DNA of 11,860 nucleotides from Candidatus Omnitrophica bacterium CG02_land_8_20_14_3_00__42_8 (GCA_002780805.1 PEUD01000035.1:1-11860); one strand, 5' to 3'. Shown: positions 1-6,645, counted from the stretch's first letter. The notes: generated by a model from the sequence alone, not told the origin. Numbers and translations: made by a program.

Positions 1-1398
1 CGCAAAAATATGAAGCGCATTATGTGGGCGCTGGCAATACTGATAATACCTGCCTTCGTCATATGGGGCGCAGGCACGTCTGCCAAAAATAAAGGCGATA
101 AACCTGACTACGCGGGAAAACTTTTCAATAAAAAGATTTCCTATGACGACTATTACAAAATGCGGAACGTGGCCAGGGACTACGCCATAAAATCTTTCGG
201 CAATAACGTCCCTGAAGAATTCATAAACCAGATGGCCTGGAGCCGCATAATACTGATTGAAGAGGCGAATAGAGAAAAACTGGCCGTAACTGACCGGGAA
301 GTCGTAGAAAAAATAGCTTCGTTCCCTGCGTTCCAGAGAAACGGTTCTTTTGACAAAAAGCTTTACAAATCAATGCTGCAGGACACAGCCAGGTCATTTG
401 AGGAAAAGTTGAGAGATGATCTTTTGATATCAGGACTGAAAGACAAAATCACGTCCGGCATTATGGTGAGCGAAGAAGATGTTAAAAATGAATATAAGAA
501 AAAGTTTGAAAAAATAAAATCATCTTACGCGCTTATCCCTTTCAGCGGCTCTGAAAAAGATGTCCAATATATCGATTCCGCGCTTTTAGATTTTTATGAA
601 AAAAATAAAGCCGCTTTTAAAAAAGGGGAGGAGGTCAATATAAAATACTTGGAAATCCCGCTTTCCAACACAAGCGCGGAAGAGCTTGCTTATAAAGTTT
701 TAGACCAGGCGAACTTAAAAAAGAATCTGGAAGAACCCGCAAAGGCTAATTCGCTGGAAATAAAAGAAACTGGTTTTTTCTCGGCTAACGAAGAAATACC
801 GGGCATAGGGTGGTCTTACGAGTTTATAAAAGCGAGCTTTGAACTGGAAAAAAATCAGATAAATAACATGCTTGTAAAAACAGAAAAAGGGTTCTACGTC
901 ATACAATTGAAAGAAAAAAAAGATCCTTATATCCCCGATTACGCAAAAGTCAAAGACGACGTTAAAAAGGCTTTCATAAAAGAAGGGTCCGTTAAAATAT
1001 CCGGGGAAAAAGCAGAAAAAATATACGCGGATACGAACAGCAGGCTTAAAGCCAATGAAAAACTTGAAGACGTCATGAAAGAACACGGCCTTCAGTTAAA
1101 ACAAACTGAATTTATCGGCAGGGATGGTTACGTGCCTGAAATAGGGCCTGCCAGGGAATTTGTAGATACGGCGTTTTCCGTAATGATAGGCGGTATATCA
1201 AAACCTTTAAAAGTTCTTCAGGGCTGGGCCATAATAGCGCCCCTTGAAATTAAGCCAATAGAAGAAGTGAAATTCATCGAAGAAAAAGATAAATTCAAAG
1301 AAAATATTTTGGCGGGTAAAAAAGAAGAGGAGTTCAACAGATGGTTTCAGGATTTACAAAAAAGGGCCGGTTTTATCAGTTATATTGAAAAACAATAA
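1..1398 (+). CDS. PpiD/SurA-like periplasmic folding factor (5'-partial)
   Basis: Probable membrane-anchored peptidyl-prolyl isomerase/chaperone of the PpiD/SurA type, acting on proteins leaving the Sec translocon. Counting from the ATG at base 10 (462 residues), residues 5-22 form one hydrophobic segment (signal anchor), followed by an exported part. Residues about 33-165 are a SurA_N-like helical chaperone region. Residues about 208-306 and 366-416 each end in a parvulin-like half motif (IPGIGWSYEFIKASFEL and VPEIGPAREFVDTAFSV), so the isomerase domain appears duplicated and shortened; the first lacks the usual GGDLG-type turn. Whether it is catalytically active is unclear. The frame stays open to base 1, reading Arg-Lys-Asn before the first ATG. 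No ribosome binding site can be seen in the nine bases available, so the true start is probably outside the window. It converges on nrdR with a 17-base gap and no visible terminator. The family call is firm; the exact subfamily is less so. Confidence 0.85.
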   Translation, partial: RKNMKRIMWALAILIIPAFVIWGAGTSAKNKGDKPDYAGKLFNKKISYDDYYKMRNVARDYAIKSFGNNVPEEFINQMAWSRIILIEEANREKLAVTDREVVEKIASFPAFQRNGSFDKKLYKSMLQDTARSFEEKLRDDLLISGLKDKITSGIMVSEEDVKNEYKKKFEKIKSSYALIPFSGSEKDVQYIDSALLDFYEKNKAAFKKGEEVNIKYLEIPLSNTSAEELAYKVLDQANLKKNLEEPAKANSLEIKETGFFSANEEIPGIGWSYEFIKASFELEKNQINNMLVKTEKGFYVIQLKEKKDPYIPDYAKVKDDVKKAFIKEGSVKISGEKAEKIYADTNSRLKANEKLEDVMKEHGLQLKQTEFIGRDGYVPEIGPAREFVDTAFSVMIGGISKPLKVLQGWAIIAPLEIKPIEEVKFIEEKDKFKENILAGKKEEEFNRWFQDLQKRAGFISYIEKQ

Positions 1399-1415
1399 CC
1401 ACTTTCGGCTGCGGA

Positions 1416-1874
1416 TTATTTATCGTGGCTCAGCAGGTCTTTCAGTTCTTTCATGAATTGATTAATGTCTTTAAACTGCCTGTATACTGAGGCAAATCTC
1501 ACGTAGGCAACCTCATCAAGCTTATACAAAAGCTCCATCAATAATTCTCCCACCTCTCTGGATGGAACCTCTTTTTCAAACTTACTCTGAAGCGTATATT
1601 CAATCTTATCGGCCAGCGCCTCAAGCTGTTCTGTGCTTATGGGCCTTTTTTCGCATGCCTTGGTAGCTCCAATTAATATTTTTTTTCTGTCAAACGGTTC
1701 GCGGCGCCCGTCTTTTTTTATAACCATCAAGGTTGTTTCTTCTATGTTCTCATACGTTGTAAAGCGCCGCTGACAATTAAGGCATTCTCTCCGCCTTCTT
1801 ATTGAACGGCCTTCTTCGCTGGCCCTGGAATCAATAACCTTGTCTTCGTCGTGTCCGCAGAATGGGCATTTCAT
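1416..1874 (-). CDS. nrdR: Transcriptional repressor NrdR
   Basis: NrdR is a cytoplasmic ATP/dATP-sensing repressor of ribonucleotide reductase genes. The 152-residue length is typical. The N-terminal zinc ribbon is complete (Cys3, Cys6, Cys31, Cys34, in MKCPFCGHDEDKVIDSR and CLNCQRRFTTYE). An ATP-cone domain follows from about residue 47 (VIKKDGRREPFDRKKI) to about 135, ending with the family-typical VAYVRFASVYRQF. The ATG at 1874 is preceded by AAGGAG with five bases of spacing, which fixes the start. It lies 13 bases downstream of glyA and is the last gene of the minus-strand series. The regulated nrd genes and recognisable NrdR boxes are not in the window, so its targets lie elsewhere. 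Linkage to glyA and purine genes makes sense because all serve nucleotide supply. Confidence 0.97.
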   Translation of the reverse strand: MKCPFCGHDEDKVIDSRASEEGRSIRRRRECLNCQRRFTTYENIEETTLMVIKKDGRREPFDRKKILIGATKACEKRPISTEQLEALADKIEYTLQSKFEKEVPSREVGELLMELLYKLDEVAYVRFASVYRQFKDINQFMKELKDLLSHDK

Positions 1875-1887
1875 AAATGCTCCTTTT

Positions 1888-3138
1888 TTAGATTTTATTT
1901 AATTCAGTATAAAGCGGGAATTTTTTTATTAACCTTGCCGTGTCTTTCGCGCATTTTTCTAACTTGCCTTCGTCCTGCCTGTATTTAATCGCGCTATCGA
2001 TTATCTCCGCTATCTTTTCCATGTCCTTTTCTTTCATGCCCCTCGTGGTAACAGCGGGCGTGCCAAGCCTTATGCCGCTTGTCAGGAATGAAGAATTTTT
2101 ATCAAAAGGTATGAGATTTTTATTAACCGTTATATGAATCTTGTCCAGGATCTCGCTCGCGGCCTTCCCCGTGATATTTTTTGAAGTCAGGTCCACCAGA
2201 AATAAATGGTTATCTGTCCCTCCTGAAACTATCCTGTAGCCTGATCTATCCAACGCCCTCGCCATCGATTTAGCATTTTTTATAATCTGCCTCTGATATT
2301 TTTTAAATTCTTCGGTCTCTGCCTCTTTAAGCGCTACTGCTTTAGCGGCTATTATGTGCATCAGAGGCCCTCCCTGCTCCCCGGGAAAAACCTCCATATC
2401 TATTTTTTTAGCAAATTCCTGCTTGCAGAGTATCATGCCGCCGCGCGGCCCTCTCAATGTCTTGTGAGTAGTAGTGCTGACCACGTGAGCGTGTTCAACC
2501 GGATTAGGGTGCAGGCCTGCCGCCACAAGTCCGGCTATGTGAGCCATGTCTACGAAAAGATACGCCCCGACTTCATCCGCTATCTTTCTGAATCTTTTGA
2601 AATCTATCACGCGCGAATAACTAGACGCGCCGGCGAGTATCATTCTTGGTTTATGCTTTTTTGACAGGGCCTCTATCTCATCATAATCCAGCATCTCCGT
2701 ATCCTTATTGAGGCCGTATGAAATCACATTAAAAAATTTTCCTGAAAAATTATGCTTGAGCCCATGAGTGAGATGCCCTCCCGAGGCAATGTCCATTGCC
2801 AGCACCGTATCGCCCGGTTGAAGCAAGGCAAAATATACAGCCATGTTCGCCTGGCTTCCGGAATGCGGCTGTACATTTACGTGCTCAGCGCCGAATATCT
2901 TCTTGGCCCTTTCTATAGCGAGGCTCTCAGCGCCATCCACGCATTCGCATCCGCCATACCATCTTTTTGAAGGATACCCTTCCGCGTATTTATTCGTCAA
3001 CACGCTCCCTGCGGCTTCCAGAATAGCAATGCTGGTAAAATTCTCGCTGGCGATCAGCTCTATATTATTCTGCTGGCGCTCAAGTTCCCTGCGTATTACG
3101 TTGTAAATTTCAGGATCAACTTTTTTTAACGCGTTCAT
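1888..3138 (-). CDS. glyA: Serine hydroxymethyltransferase
   Basis: This PLP enzyme interconverts serine and glycine with transfer of a one-carbon unit to tetrahydrofolate, supplying glycine for PurD and formyl units for purine synthesis. It has 416 residues, the normal bacterial length. Visible motifs: LIASENFTS (28-36), NKYAEGYPSKRWYGG (49-63), VQPHSGSQAN (89-98), DMAHIAGLVAAG (197-208), the PLP-lysine segment STTTHKTLRGPRGG with Lys226, and FPGEQGGPLMH. Nothing essential appears missing. The ATG at 3138 lies inside the end of rpiB, giving a 23-base overlap and suggesting translational coupling; GAGGG and GGA stretches lie just upstream. The gene is followed after 13 bases by nrdR. No glycine riboswitch or other leader is possible between rpiB and glyA because there is no gap. 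Confidence 0.98.
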   Translation of the reverse strand: MNALKKVDPEIYNVIRRELERQQNNIELIASENFTSIAILEAAGSVLTNKYAEGYPSKRWYGGCECVDGAESLAIERAKKIFGAEHVNVQPHSGSQANMAVYFALLQPGDTVLAMDIASGGHLTHGLKHNFSGKFFNVISYGLNKDTEMLDYDEIEALSKKHKPRMILAGASSYSRVIDFKRFRKIADEVGAYLFVDMAHIAGLVAAGLHPNPVEHAHVVSTTTHKTLRGPRGGMILCKQEFAKKIDMEVFPGEQGGPLMHIIAAKAVALKEAETEEFKKYQRQIIKNAKSMARALDRSGYRIVSGGTDNHLFLVDLTSKNITGKAASEILDKIHITVNKNLIPFDKNSSFLTSGIRLGTPAVTTRGMKEKDMEKIAEIIDSAIKYRQDEGKLEKCAKDTARLIKKFPLYTELNKI

Positions 3139-3580
3139 ATTCCAAGCCCTCTATTTCTTTGATCTGGCGCACCCTCCTGGCATGCCTGGCGCCAAGATGC
3201 CTTGCGGCAAACCACGCCTCTAATATATTTTTTGCCTTTTTTAAAGTAACTACATTTGCCGCGAACACAAGAATGTTGCTATTATTATGCTCTCTGCTTG
3301 AACGGGCAATATCCGGCCTGTCGCATAACGCGGCCCTTACGCCCCTGACTTTATTCGCAACCATTGACATACCTATGCCTGTTTTACAGATAAGCACCCC
3401 TCTTGGATAAACCTTGGCTGCAACCAGTTTTGCCACCTCGTAACCTATTACAGGATAATCGCAGCTTGCTTCTGAAAAAGCGCCCATGTCTTTCACCGCG
3501 TGGCCCTTTGATTTCAGAAATCTTACAAGCGATTCTTTTAATTTAAATCCGCCGTGGTCCGCTCCAATCACTATCCTCAT
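3116..3580 (-). CDS. rpiB: Ribose-5-phosphate isomerase B (RpiB/LacA family)
   Basis: Interconverts ribose 5-phosphate and ribulose 5-phosphate in the pentose phosphate pathway, feeding PRPP and so purine synthesis. It has 154 residues, typical of the family. Motifs: IGADHGGF (5-12, with Asp8 and His9), SCDYPVIG (39-46), the catalytic cysteine segment with Cys65 followed by KTGIGMSMVANKV, His98 in EHNNSN, and the phosphate-binding RHARRV near 132-137. One difference from the commonest form is Lys66 where many relatives have Gly after the catalytic Cys. The ATG at 3580 has AAAGGAG eight bases upstream and GAAGG immediately before it. This signal sits at the edge of a repeat-rich gap, so the repeat may supply part of the translation signal. 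The end overlaps glyA by 23 bases. LacA-type function is possible but no sugar operon is present. Confidence 0.95.
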   Translation of the reverse strand: MRIVIGADHGGFKLKESLVRFLKSKGHAVKDMGAFSEASCDYPVIGYEVAKLVAAKVYPRGVLICKTGIGMSMVANKVRGVRAALCDRPDIARSSREHNNSNILVFAANVVTLKKAKNILEAWFAARHLGARHARRVRQIKEIEGLEYERVKKS

Positions 3581-3734
3581 CCTTCGACTCCTTTCAGTCG
3601 CTTGGTTCGACGTTACTCACCATAGCTTCGAACCATACTGAGCAAAGTCGAAGCACAGGATGACCCTGAGCCCCTCGACTTCGCTCGGGATGACTCAGAT
3701 AGTGGTGAGCCTGTCGAACCACCTGTCGAACGGG
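3581..3734. repeat. Compound palindromic repeat filling the gap between the TsaC-phosphatase fusion and rpiB
   Basis: The whole 154-base gap is made of short inverted and direct repeats. An outer pair of 9-base perfect arms (TGGTTCGAC at 3603-3611, GTCGAACCA at 3713-3721) is backed by a second pair (CTCACCA at 3616-3622, TGGTGAG at 3703-3709). Nested inside is a 7-base pair (GCTTCGA at 3625-3631, TCGAAGC at 3648-3654) and a CCCCTCGACTTCGCTCGGGA core at 3671-3690. That core recurs with one change inside purL (11098-11118). The style matches REP/MITE-like intergenic repeats seen in many uncultured bacteria. No transposase is present. The element reaches almost to the phosphatase stop codon on one side and to the rpiB ribosome binding site on the other. 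It has no T-run, so a terminator role is not evident. Confidence 0.85.
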
Positions 3735-4850
3735 TCATCTATTTTTCTCCTCTTTAAATATCTCTAGAAATATGTTTTCAACCTCTTGTTTTATGACACC
3801 CAGGACATTCTTGTATTCTTCGACAGATTTTCCTATCGGGTCAAGTATATCCGCGCCTTCTTTAAGAAGCCTCACTTTATCTTTAATTTCAGGCATCATG
3901 TTTATGATAACATCTTTATGGAATTTTTCCATCACAAATATAATGTCTGATCTTTTTAAAATATCCTTATTGATATTTTCCCCTCTATGGCCTGAGACGT
4001 CTATGCCTTCTTCTTTTAATACGGAAACAGTGTTAGGCGCCGCCCCTATGCCCGCAAATGTCGAAGTCCCGGCGGAATCAACCCGCACTTTATCGGAAAT
4101 GCCTGATTCTTTTATTAATTTTTCCATCAATGCCTTTGCCATCACGCTCCTGCAGCTATTCCCGGTGCAAACAAAAAGAAAGGTATAGTCTGTCAAAGCA
4201 TCCTTCGCGGGCAGGGCCCCTTCTCTCAATATCTTGAAAGGCTTCTCTGTCACGTCCATGACAGTAGATTCTATGCCTATTTTCGTCCTCCCGCCGTCCA
4301 GTATTATATCCACATGGCCGTCCATCTCTGCCAGGGCCTCTTCGGCGGAAACAGGCGCTTTATTGCCTGACATGTTAGCGCTCGGCGCAGCAACAGGCAC
4401 GCCCGCCTTTTTTATCAATAAAAACGCTATCTTATTATCAGGCATGCGGAGTCCGATTTTCTCTTTGTTATTATTGAATGCCACCAGTGTAAGCGGCCCG
4501 GGCCAAAATCTTTTAGCAACCCTTTTCGCGTCATTTGAAAGCGCAATGCCTAATTGCTTTAATGAATCAAAATCCGCTATGTGGACGCTGAATGGTTTAT
4601 CCTTAGGCCTTTTCTTTATTTCGTGGAGTTTAGTCATAGTATCATGGTTTAGCATATTGACAGCTATCCCGTATACGGTCTCAGTAGGAAACACCACCAG
4701 CCCCCCATTTCTCAAAACCGTGGCTGCCTCATCGAGAAAAGCCTCTTCTGGAAAATCAGGATTCAGTTTTATAACCTTGGTTTTCATTATTAACTTCTCG
4801 ACTCGGCCTTCGGCCTCGCTCGAAGAATATTGTTCGAGTCGAGAACTCAT
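3735..4850 (-). CDS. Threonylcarbamoyl-AMP synthase (TsaC/Sua5) fused to low-molecular-weight protein phosphatase (YwlE-like)
   Basis: A 371-residue two-domain protein. Residues about 22-215 are a YrdC/TsaC domain, which makes threonylcarbamoyl-AMP for tRNA t6A37: FPTETVYGI (54-62), KKRPKDKPFSVH (79-90), FWPGPLT (115-121), PSANMSGNKAP (156-166). Residues about 222-371 are a low-molecular-weight phosphatase with the CX5R loop CTGNSCR (Cys228 to Arg234) and the general-acid DP pair (Asp337-Pro338). Bacillus YwlE, a protein-arginine phosphatase, has CTGNTCRS here; this protein has Ser for that Thr, so phosphoarginine specificity is possible but unproven. The start is uncertain. The ATG at 4850 lies one base after the purE stop, with AGGTGA just before it, but its first 21 codons are mostly an inverted repeat. 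The second in-frame ATG at 4787 begins the conserved domain. The two domains are neighbours, not fused, in Bacillus, beside rpiB and glyA as here. Confidence 0.93.
   Translation of the reverse strand: MSSRLEQYSSSEAEGRVEKLIMKTKVIKLNPDFPEEAFLDEAATVLRNGGLVVFPTETVYGIAVNMLNHDTMTKLHEIKKRPKDKPFSVHIADFDSLKQLGIALSNDAKRVAKRFWPGPLTLVAFNNNKEKIGLRMPDNKIAFLLIKKAGVPVAAPSANMSGNKAPVSAEEALAEMDGHVDIILDGGRTKIGIESTVMDVTEKPFKILREGALPAKDALTDYTFLFVCTGNSCRSVMAKALMEKLIKESGISDKVRVDSAGTSTFAGIGAAPNTVSVLKEEGIDVSGHRGENINKDILKRSDIIFVMEKFHKDVIINMMPEIKDKVRLLKEGADILDPIGKSVEEYKNVLGVIKQEVENIFLEIFKEEKNR
4795..4845. repeat. Inverted repeat at the 5' end of the TsaC-phosphatase gene
   Basis: A 51-base element with perfect 11-base terminal arms (TTCTCGACTCG at 4795-4805 and CGAGTCGAGAA at 4835-4845). 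The interior holds a GGCC-TTC-GGCC mini-palindrome and a CTCGCTCGAAG stretch of the same style as the repeats at 3581-3734 and inside purL. It lies between the two candidate start codons (4850 and 4787), which are in frame with each other. It is therefore either an N-terminal extension of about 18 repeat-derived residues or part of a short leader. Confidence 0.85.
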
Positions 4851-4851
4851 A

Positions 4852-5274
4852 TCACCTAAATGTTTTTAATATTCTTATTGCAAATATAGCTGCGTTTTTA
4901 GCGCCTGCCTTGCCTATTGCCATGCACGCGACAGGCACTCCCCCTGGCATCTGGACTGTAGATAAAAGCGAATCCATCCCCTTTAATGACTTAGTTTCTA
5001 TCGGCACGCCTATAACCGGCAGGACAGTGTGAGAACTCACAACTCCTGCCAGGGCCGCGGCCATCCCTGCCCCGCATATTAAAATCTTTACGCCTCTTTT
5101 TTCCGCGCCTTTCGCGTATTTACGCACTTCGTCCGGATTCCTGTGCGCTGAAAGCATGTTTATCTCATAAGGAATTTTATTTTCTTTCAATATCTTTTCC
5201 GTCTCAGCCATTGTTTCGGCATCGGAAGCGCTTCCCATCAATATCCCTACCAAAATTTTCTTTCCTTTAATCAT
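4852..5274 (-). CDS. purE: N5-carboxyaminoimidazole ribonucleotide mutase (PurE, class I-like)
   Basis: PurE moves the carboxyl group to C4 of aminoimidazole ribonucleotide to give CAIR, just before the PurC step. Starting at the ATG at 5274 gives 140 residues. This start has GGGGAGG (5279-5285) four bases upstream; a longer reading from a GTG at 5298 begins inside a palindrome and is unlikely. Motifs: MGSASD (13-18), SAHRNPD (42-48, with catalytic His44), LPVIGVP (85-91) and VQMPGGVPVACMAIG (107-121). SAHR rather than SAHK, and the MPGGVPVA segment, favour the class I mutase, which needs PurK-made N5-CAIR; purK is not in the window. The usual GAGGAAHLPG segment reads GAGMAAALAG (68-77), a variant without the His. 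The stop codon is one base from the upstream candidate start of the next gene, so coupling is likely. Confidence 0.96.
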   Translation of the reverse strand: MIKGKKILVGILMGSASDAETMAETEKILKENKIPYEINMLSAHRNPDEVRKYAKGAEKRGVKILICGAGMAAALAGVVSSHTVLPVIGVPIETKSLKGMDSLLSTVQMPGGVPVACMAIGKAGAKNAAIFAIRILKTFR

Positions 5275-5278
5275 ACTG

Positions 5279-5285
5279 CCTCCCC
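5279..5285 (-). promoter_or_regulatory. Ribosome binding site of purE
   Basis: GGGGAGG on the minus strand, four bases before the ATG at 5274. It decides the purE start against the upstream GTG at 5298. It begins two bases beyond the foot of the 17-bp hairpin at 5288-5324, so folding of that hairpin could influence its accessibility. Confidence 0.8.
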
Positions 5286-5287
5286 AA

Positions 5288-5324
5288 TAAGTTGACACTC
5301 TGACAATGTCAGAGTGTCAACTTA
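5288..5324. repeat. Perfect 17-bp hairpin between purD and purE
   Basis: The arms TAAGTTGACACTCTGAC (5288-5304) and GTCAGAGTGTCAACTTA (5308-5324) are perfect reverse complements around a three-base loop. The purD stop codon (5317-5319) and its last two codons lie inside one arm, and the purE ribosome binding site starts two bases beyond the other. There is no T-run after the stem in the minus-strand direction (the sequence continues TTGGGGAGG), so it does not look like an intrinsic terminator. It may be a REP-like repeat, an mRNA-stabilising or processing hairpin, or a protein-binding palindrome. Confidence 0.9.
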
Positions 5325-6594
5325 CCCTTTTGATTGCCATGTCGCCAATATCTTTTCTATACTGCATGCCTTCGAATTTTATTTTTTCAACAGCCTTATA
5401 CGCATTGACCTTTGCTGATTTTATATCCTTGCCAAGGCTCGTCACCCCAAGCACCCTGCCGCCGTCCGTAAAAATCTTTCCGTTCTCATCCTTTGTGCCG
5501 GCGTGAAATACAATTATGTCTTTTATCTCTCCGGCTTCTTTAAGCCCTATGACTTCTTTATTCTTTTCATATTTATCAGGATATCCTCTCGAAGCGCAGA
5601 CTACAGAAAGACATGCCTCTTTTTTCCATTTAATATCAATTTTATCAAGAGTCCCTTTTATGCAGGCTAACATTATATCCGCTAAATCTGAATCCAGGCG
5701 CGGCAATATCGCCTGAGTTTCAGGGTCGCCGAACCTTACATTAAATTCCAGAACCATCGGCCTGTTTTTAGTCATCATCAAACCCGCGTATAAGACACCT
5801 TTATATACCCTGCCTTCTTCCCTGAACCCGTCTATTAAAGGCCTGAAAACATTTTTCATGACGTCATCCATGACGCTTTTAGAAACAACCGGCGCGGGAG
5901 AATAAGCCCCCATGCCGCCTGTATTCGGGCCAATATCATTGTCAAAAATTCTTTTATGGTCCTGAGCGGATTCCATAGGCACTATTGTTTTCCCGTCCGT
6001 AAAAACGAGCACGGACGCCTCTTCGCCTTCCAGGCAGTCTTCCAGAATAAGCGTATCTCCGCTCTTGCCAAAGGCCTTCTCAACCATGATGGAATCTATT
6101 GCCCGCTCTCCTTCTTTAATTGTCTTTGGTATTATCACGCCTTTGCCTGCCGCAAGGCCGTCCGCTTTTATCACGATAGGTATGCCTTTTTCATTTAAAT
6201 ATTTTTTTGCATCGTCCGGGTTATCAAAAACCTTAAATCCCGCTGTGGCGAGCTTGAATTTTTTCATTAAGTTTTTAGAAAAAACTTTGCTTCCTTCCAG
6301 CATCGCGCCGTCTTTAGAAGGGCCAAACGCCTTCAAGCCGTTTTGATTGAAAACATCCGCGATGCCTTTTACTAAAGGCCCTTCCGGCCCGACTACGGTT
6401 AAATCTATTTTATTATCTTTTGCGAAATCTAAAAGTTTAGGTATGTCGCCCGCCTTTATATCAACCAATTCCGCGATCTTTTTTATGCCGCCGTTCCCCG
6501 GAGCGCAGAAAATCTTCTCCACTTTTTTACTCTGGGCTAATTTCCATATTATAGCGTGCTCCCTTCCTCCGGAGCCAATTACTAAGATTTTCAT
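5317..6594 (-). CDS. purD: Phosphoribosylamine-glycine ligase (GARS)
   Basis: ATP-grasp enzyme that joins phosphoribosylamine and glycine to form glycinamide ribonucleotide. It has 425 residues from the ATG at 6594, the normal length. Motifs: GSGGREHA (7-14) at the N-terminal nucleotide-like fold, VVGPEGPL (67-74), the ATP-grasp glycine loop KADGLAAGKG (143-152), QDHKRIFDNDIGPNTGGMGAY (211-231) and the metal-binding EFNVRFGDPETQ (283-294). It ends with the familiar YRKDIGDMAI. The ATG at 6594 is preferred over the GTG at 6600 because AAGGTGA (6597-6603) precedes it at usual spacing and the GTG lies within that signal. The last codons and the stop form part of the perfect hairpin at 5288-5324, so the C-terminal Val-Ser may be repeat-derived. 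It is preceded by purM after 51 bases holding another palindrome. Confidence 0.97.
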   Translation of the reverse strand: MKILVIGSGGREHAIIWKLAQSKKVEKIFCAPGNGGIKKIAELVDIKAGDIPKLLDFAKDNKIDLTVVGPEGPLVKGIADVFNQNGLKAFGPSKDGAMLEGSKVFSKNLMKKFKLATAGFKVFDNPDDAKKYLNEKGIPIVIKADGLAAGKGVIIPKTIKEGERAIDSIMVEKAFGKSGDTLILEDCLEGEEASVLVFTDGKTIVPMESAQDHKRIFDNDIGPNTGGMGAYSPAPVVSKSVMDDVMKNVFRPLIDGFREEGRVYKGVLYAGLMMTKNRPMVLEFNVRFGDPETQAILPRLDSDLADIMLACIKGTLDKIDIKWKKEACLSVVCASRGYPDKYEKNKEVIGLKEAGEIKDIIVFHAGTKDENGKIFTDGGRVLGVTSLGKDIKSAKVNAYKAVEKIKFEGMQYRKDIGDMAIKRVS

Positions 6595-6611
6595 AATCAC
6601 CTTGACAACAT

Positions 6612-6636
6612 AGGGGACGGTCAGTGACCGTCCCCT
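6612..6636. repeat. 25-base palindrome between purM and purD
   Basis: Perfect 12-base arms (AGGGGACGGTCA at 6612-6623 and TGACCGTCCCCT at 6625-6636) around a single central base at 6624. It fills half of the 51-base purM-purD gap and ends nine bases before the purD ribosome binding site. It is GC-rich, unlike its AT-rich surroundings, and has no following T-run on the minus strand. The sequence differs from the other palindromes in the window, so it looks like a separate repeat family or a protein-binding site. Confidence 0.88.
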
Positions 6637-6645
6637 GCACTACAT

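Noticed and set aside
1399..1415. Bidirectional terminator between the convergent PpiD-like gene and nrdR
   Set aside because: Only 17 bases separate the stops, and I see no stem with a T-run in either direction.
3581..3734. CRISPR array or small RNA gene
   Set aside because: The repeats are nested inverted units of unequal length without regular spacers, better explained as REP/MITE-like elements.
4234..4869. 211-codon open frame on the plus strand
   Set aside because: It lies entirely opposite the TsaC-phosphatase gene, is rich in Ser/Phe/Thr as antisense frames are, and shows no family motif or ribosome binding site.
5275..5298. GTG start for purE at 5298
   Set aside because: It lies inside the perfect palindrome and has no ribosome binding site, while the ATG at 5274 has GGGGAGG and matches the family N-terminus.
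5275..5330. Intrinsic terminator between purD and purE
   Set aside because: The stem is strong but is followed on the minus strand by TTGGGGAGG, not a T-run, and purE continues the pathway directly.
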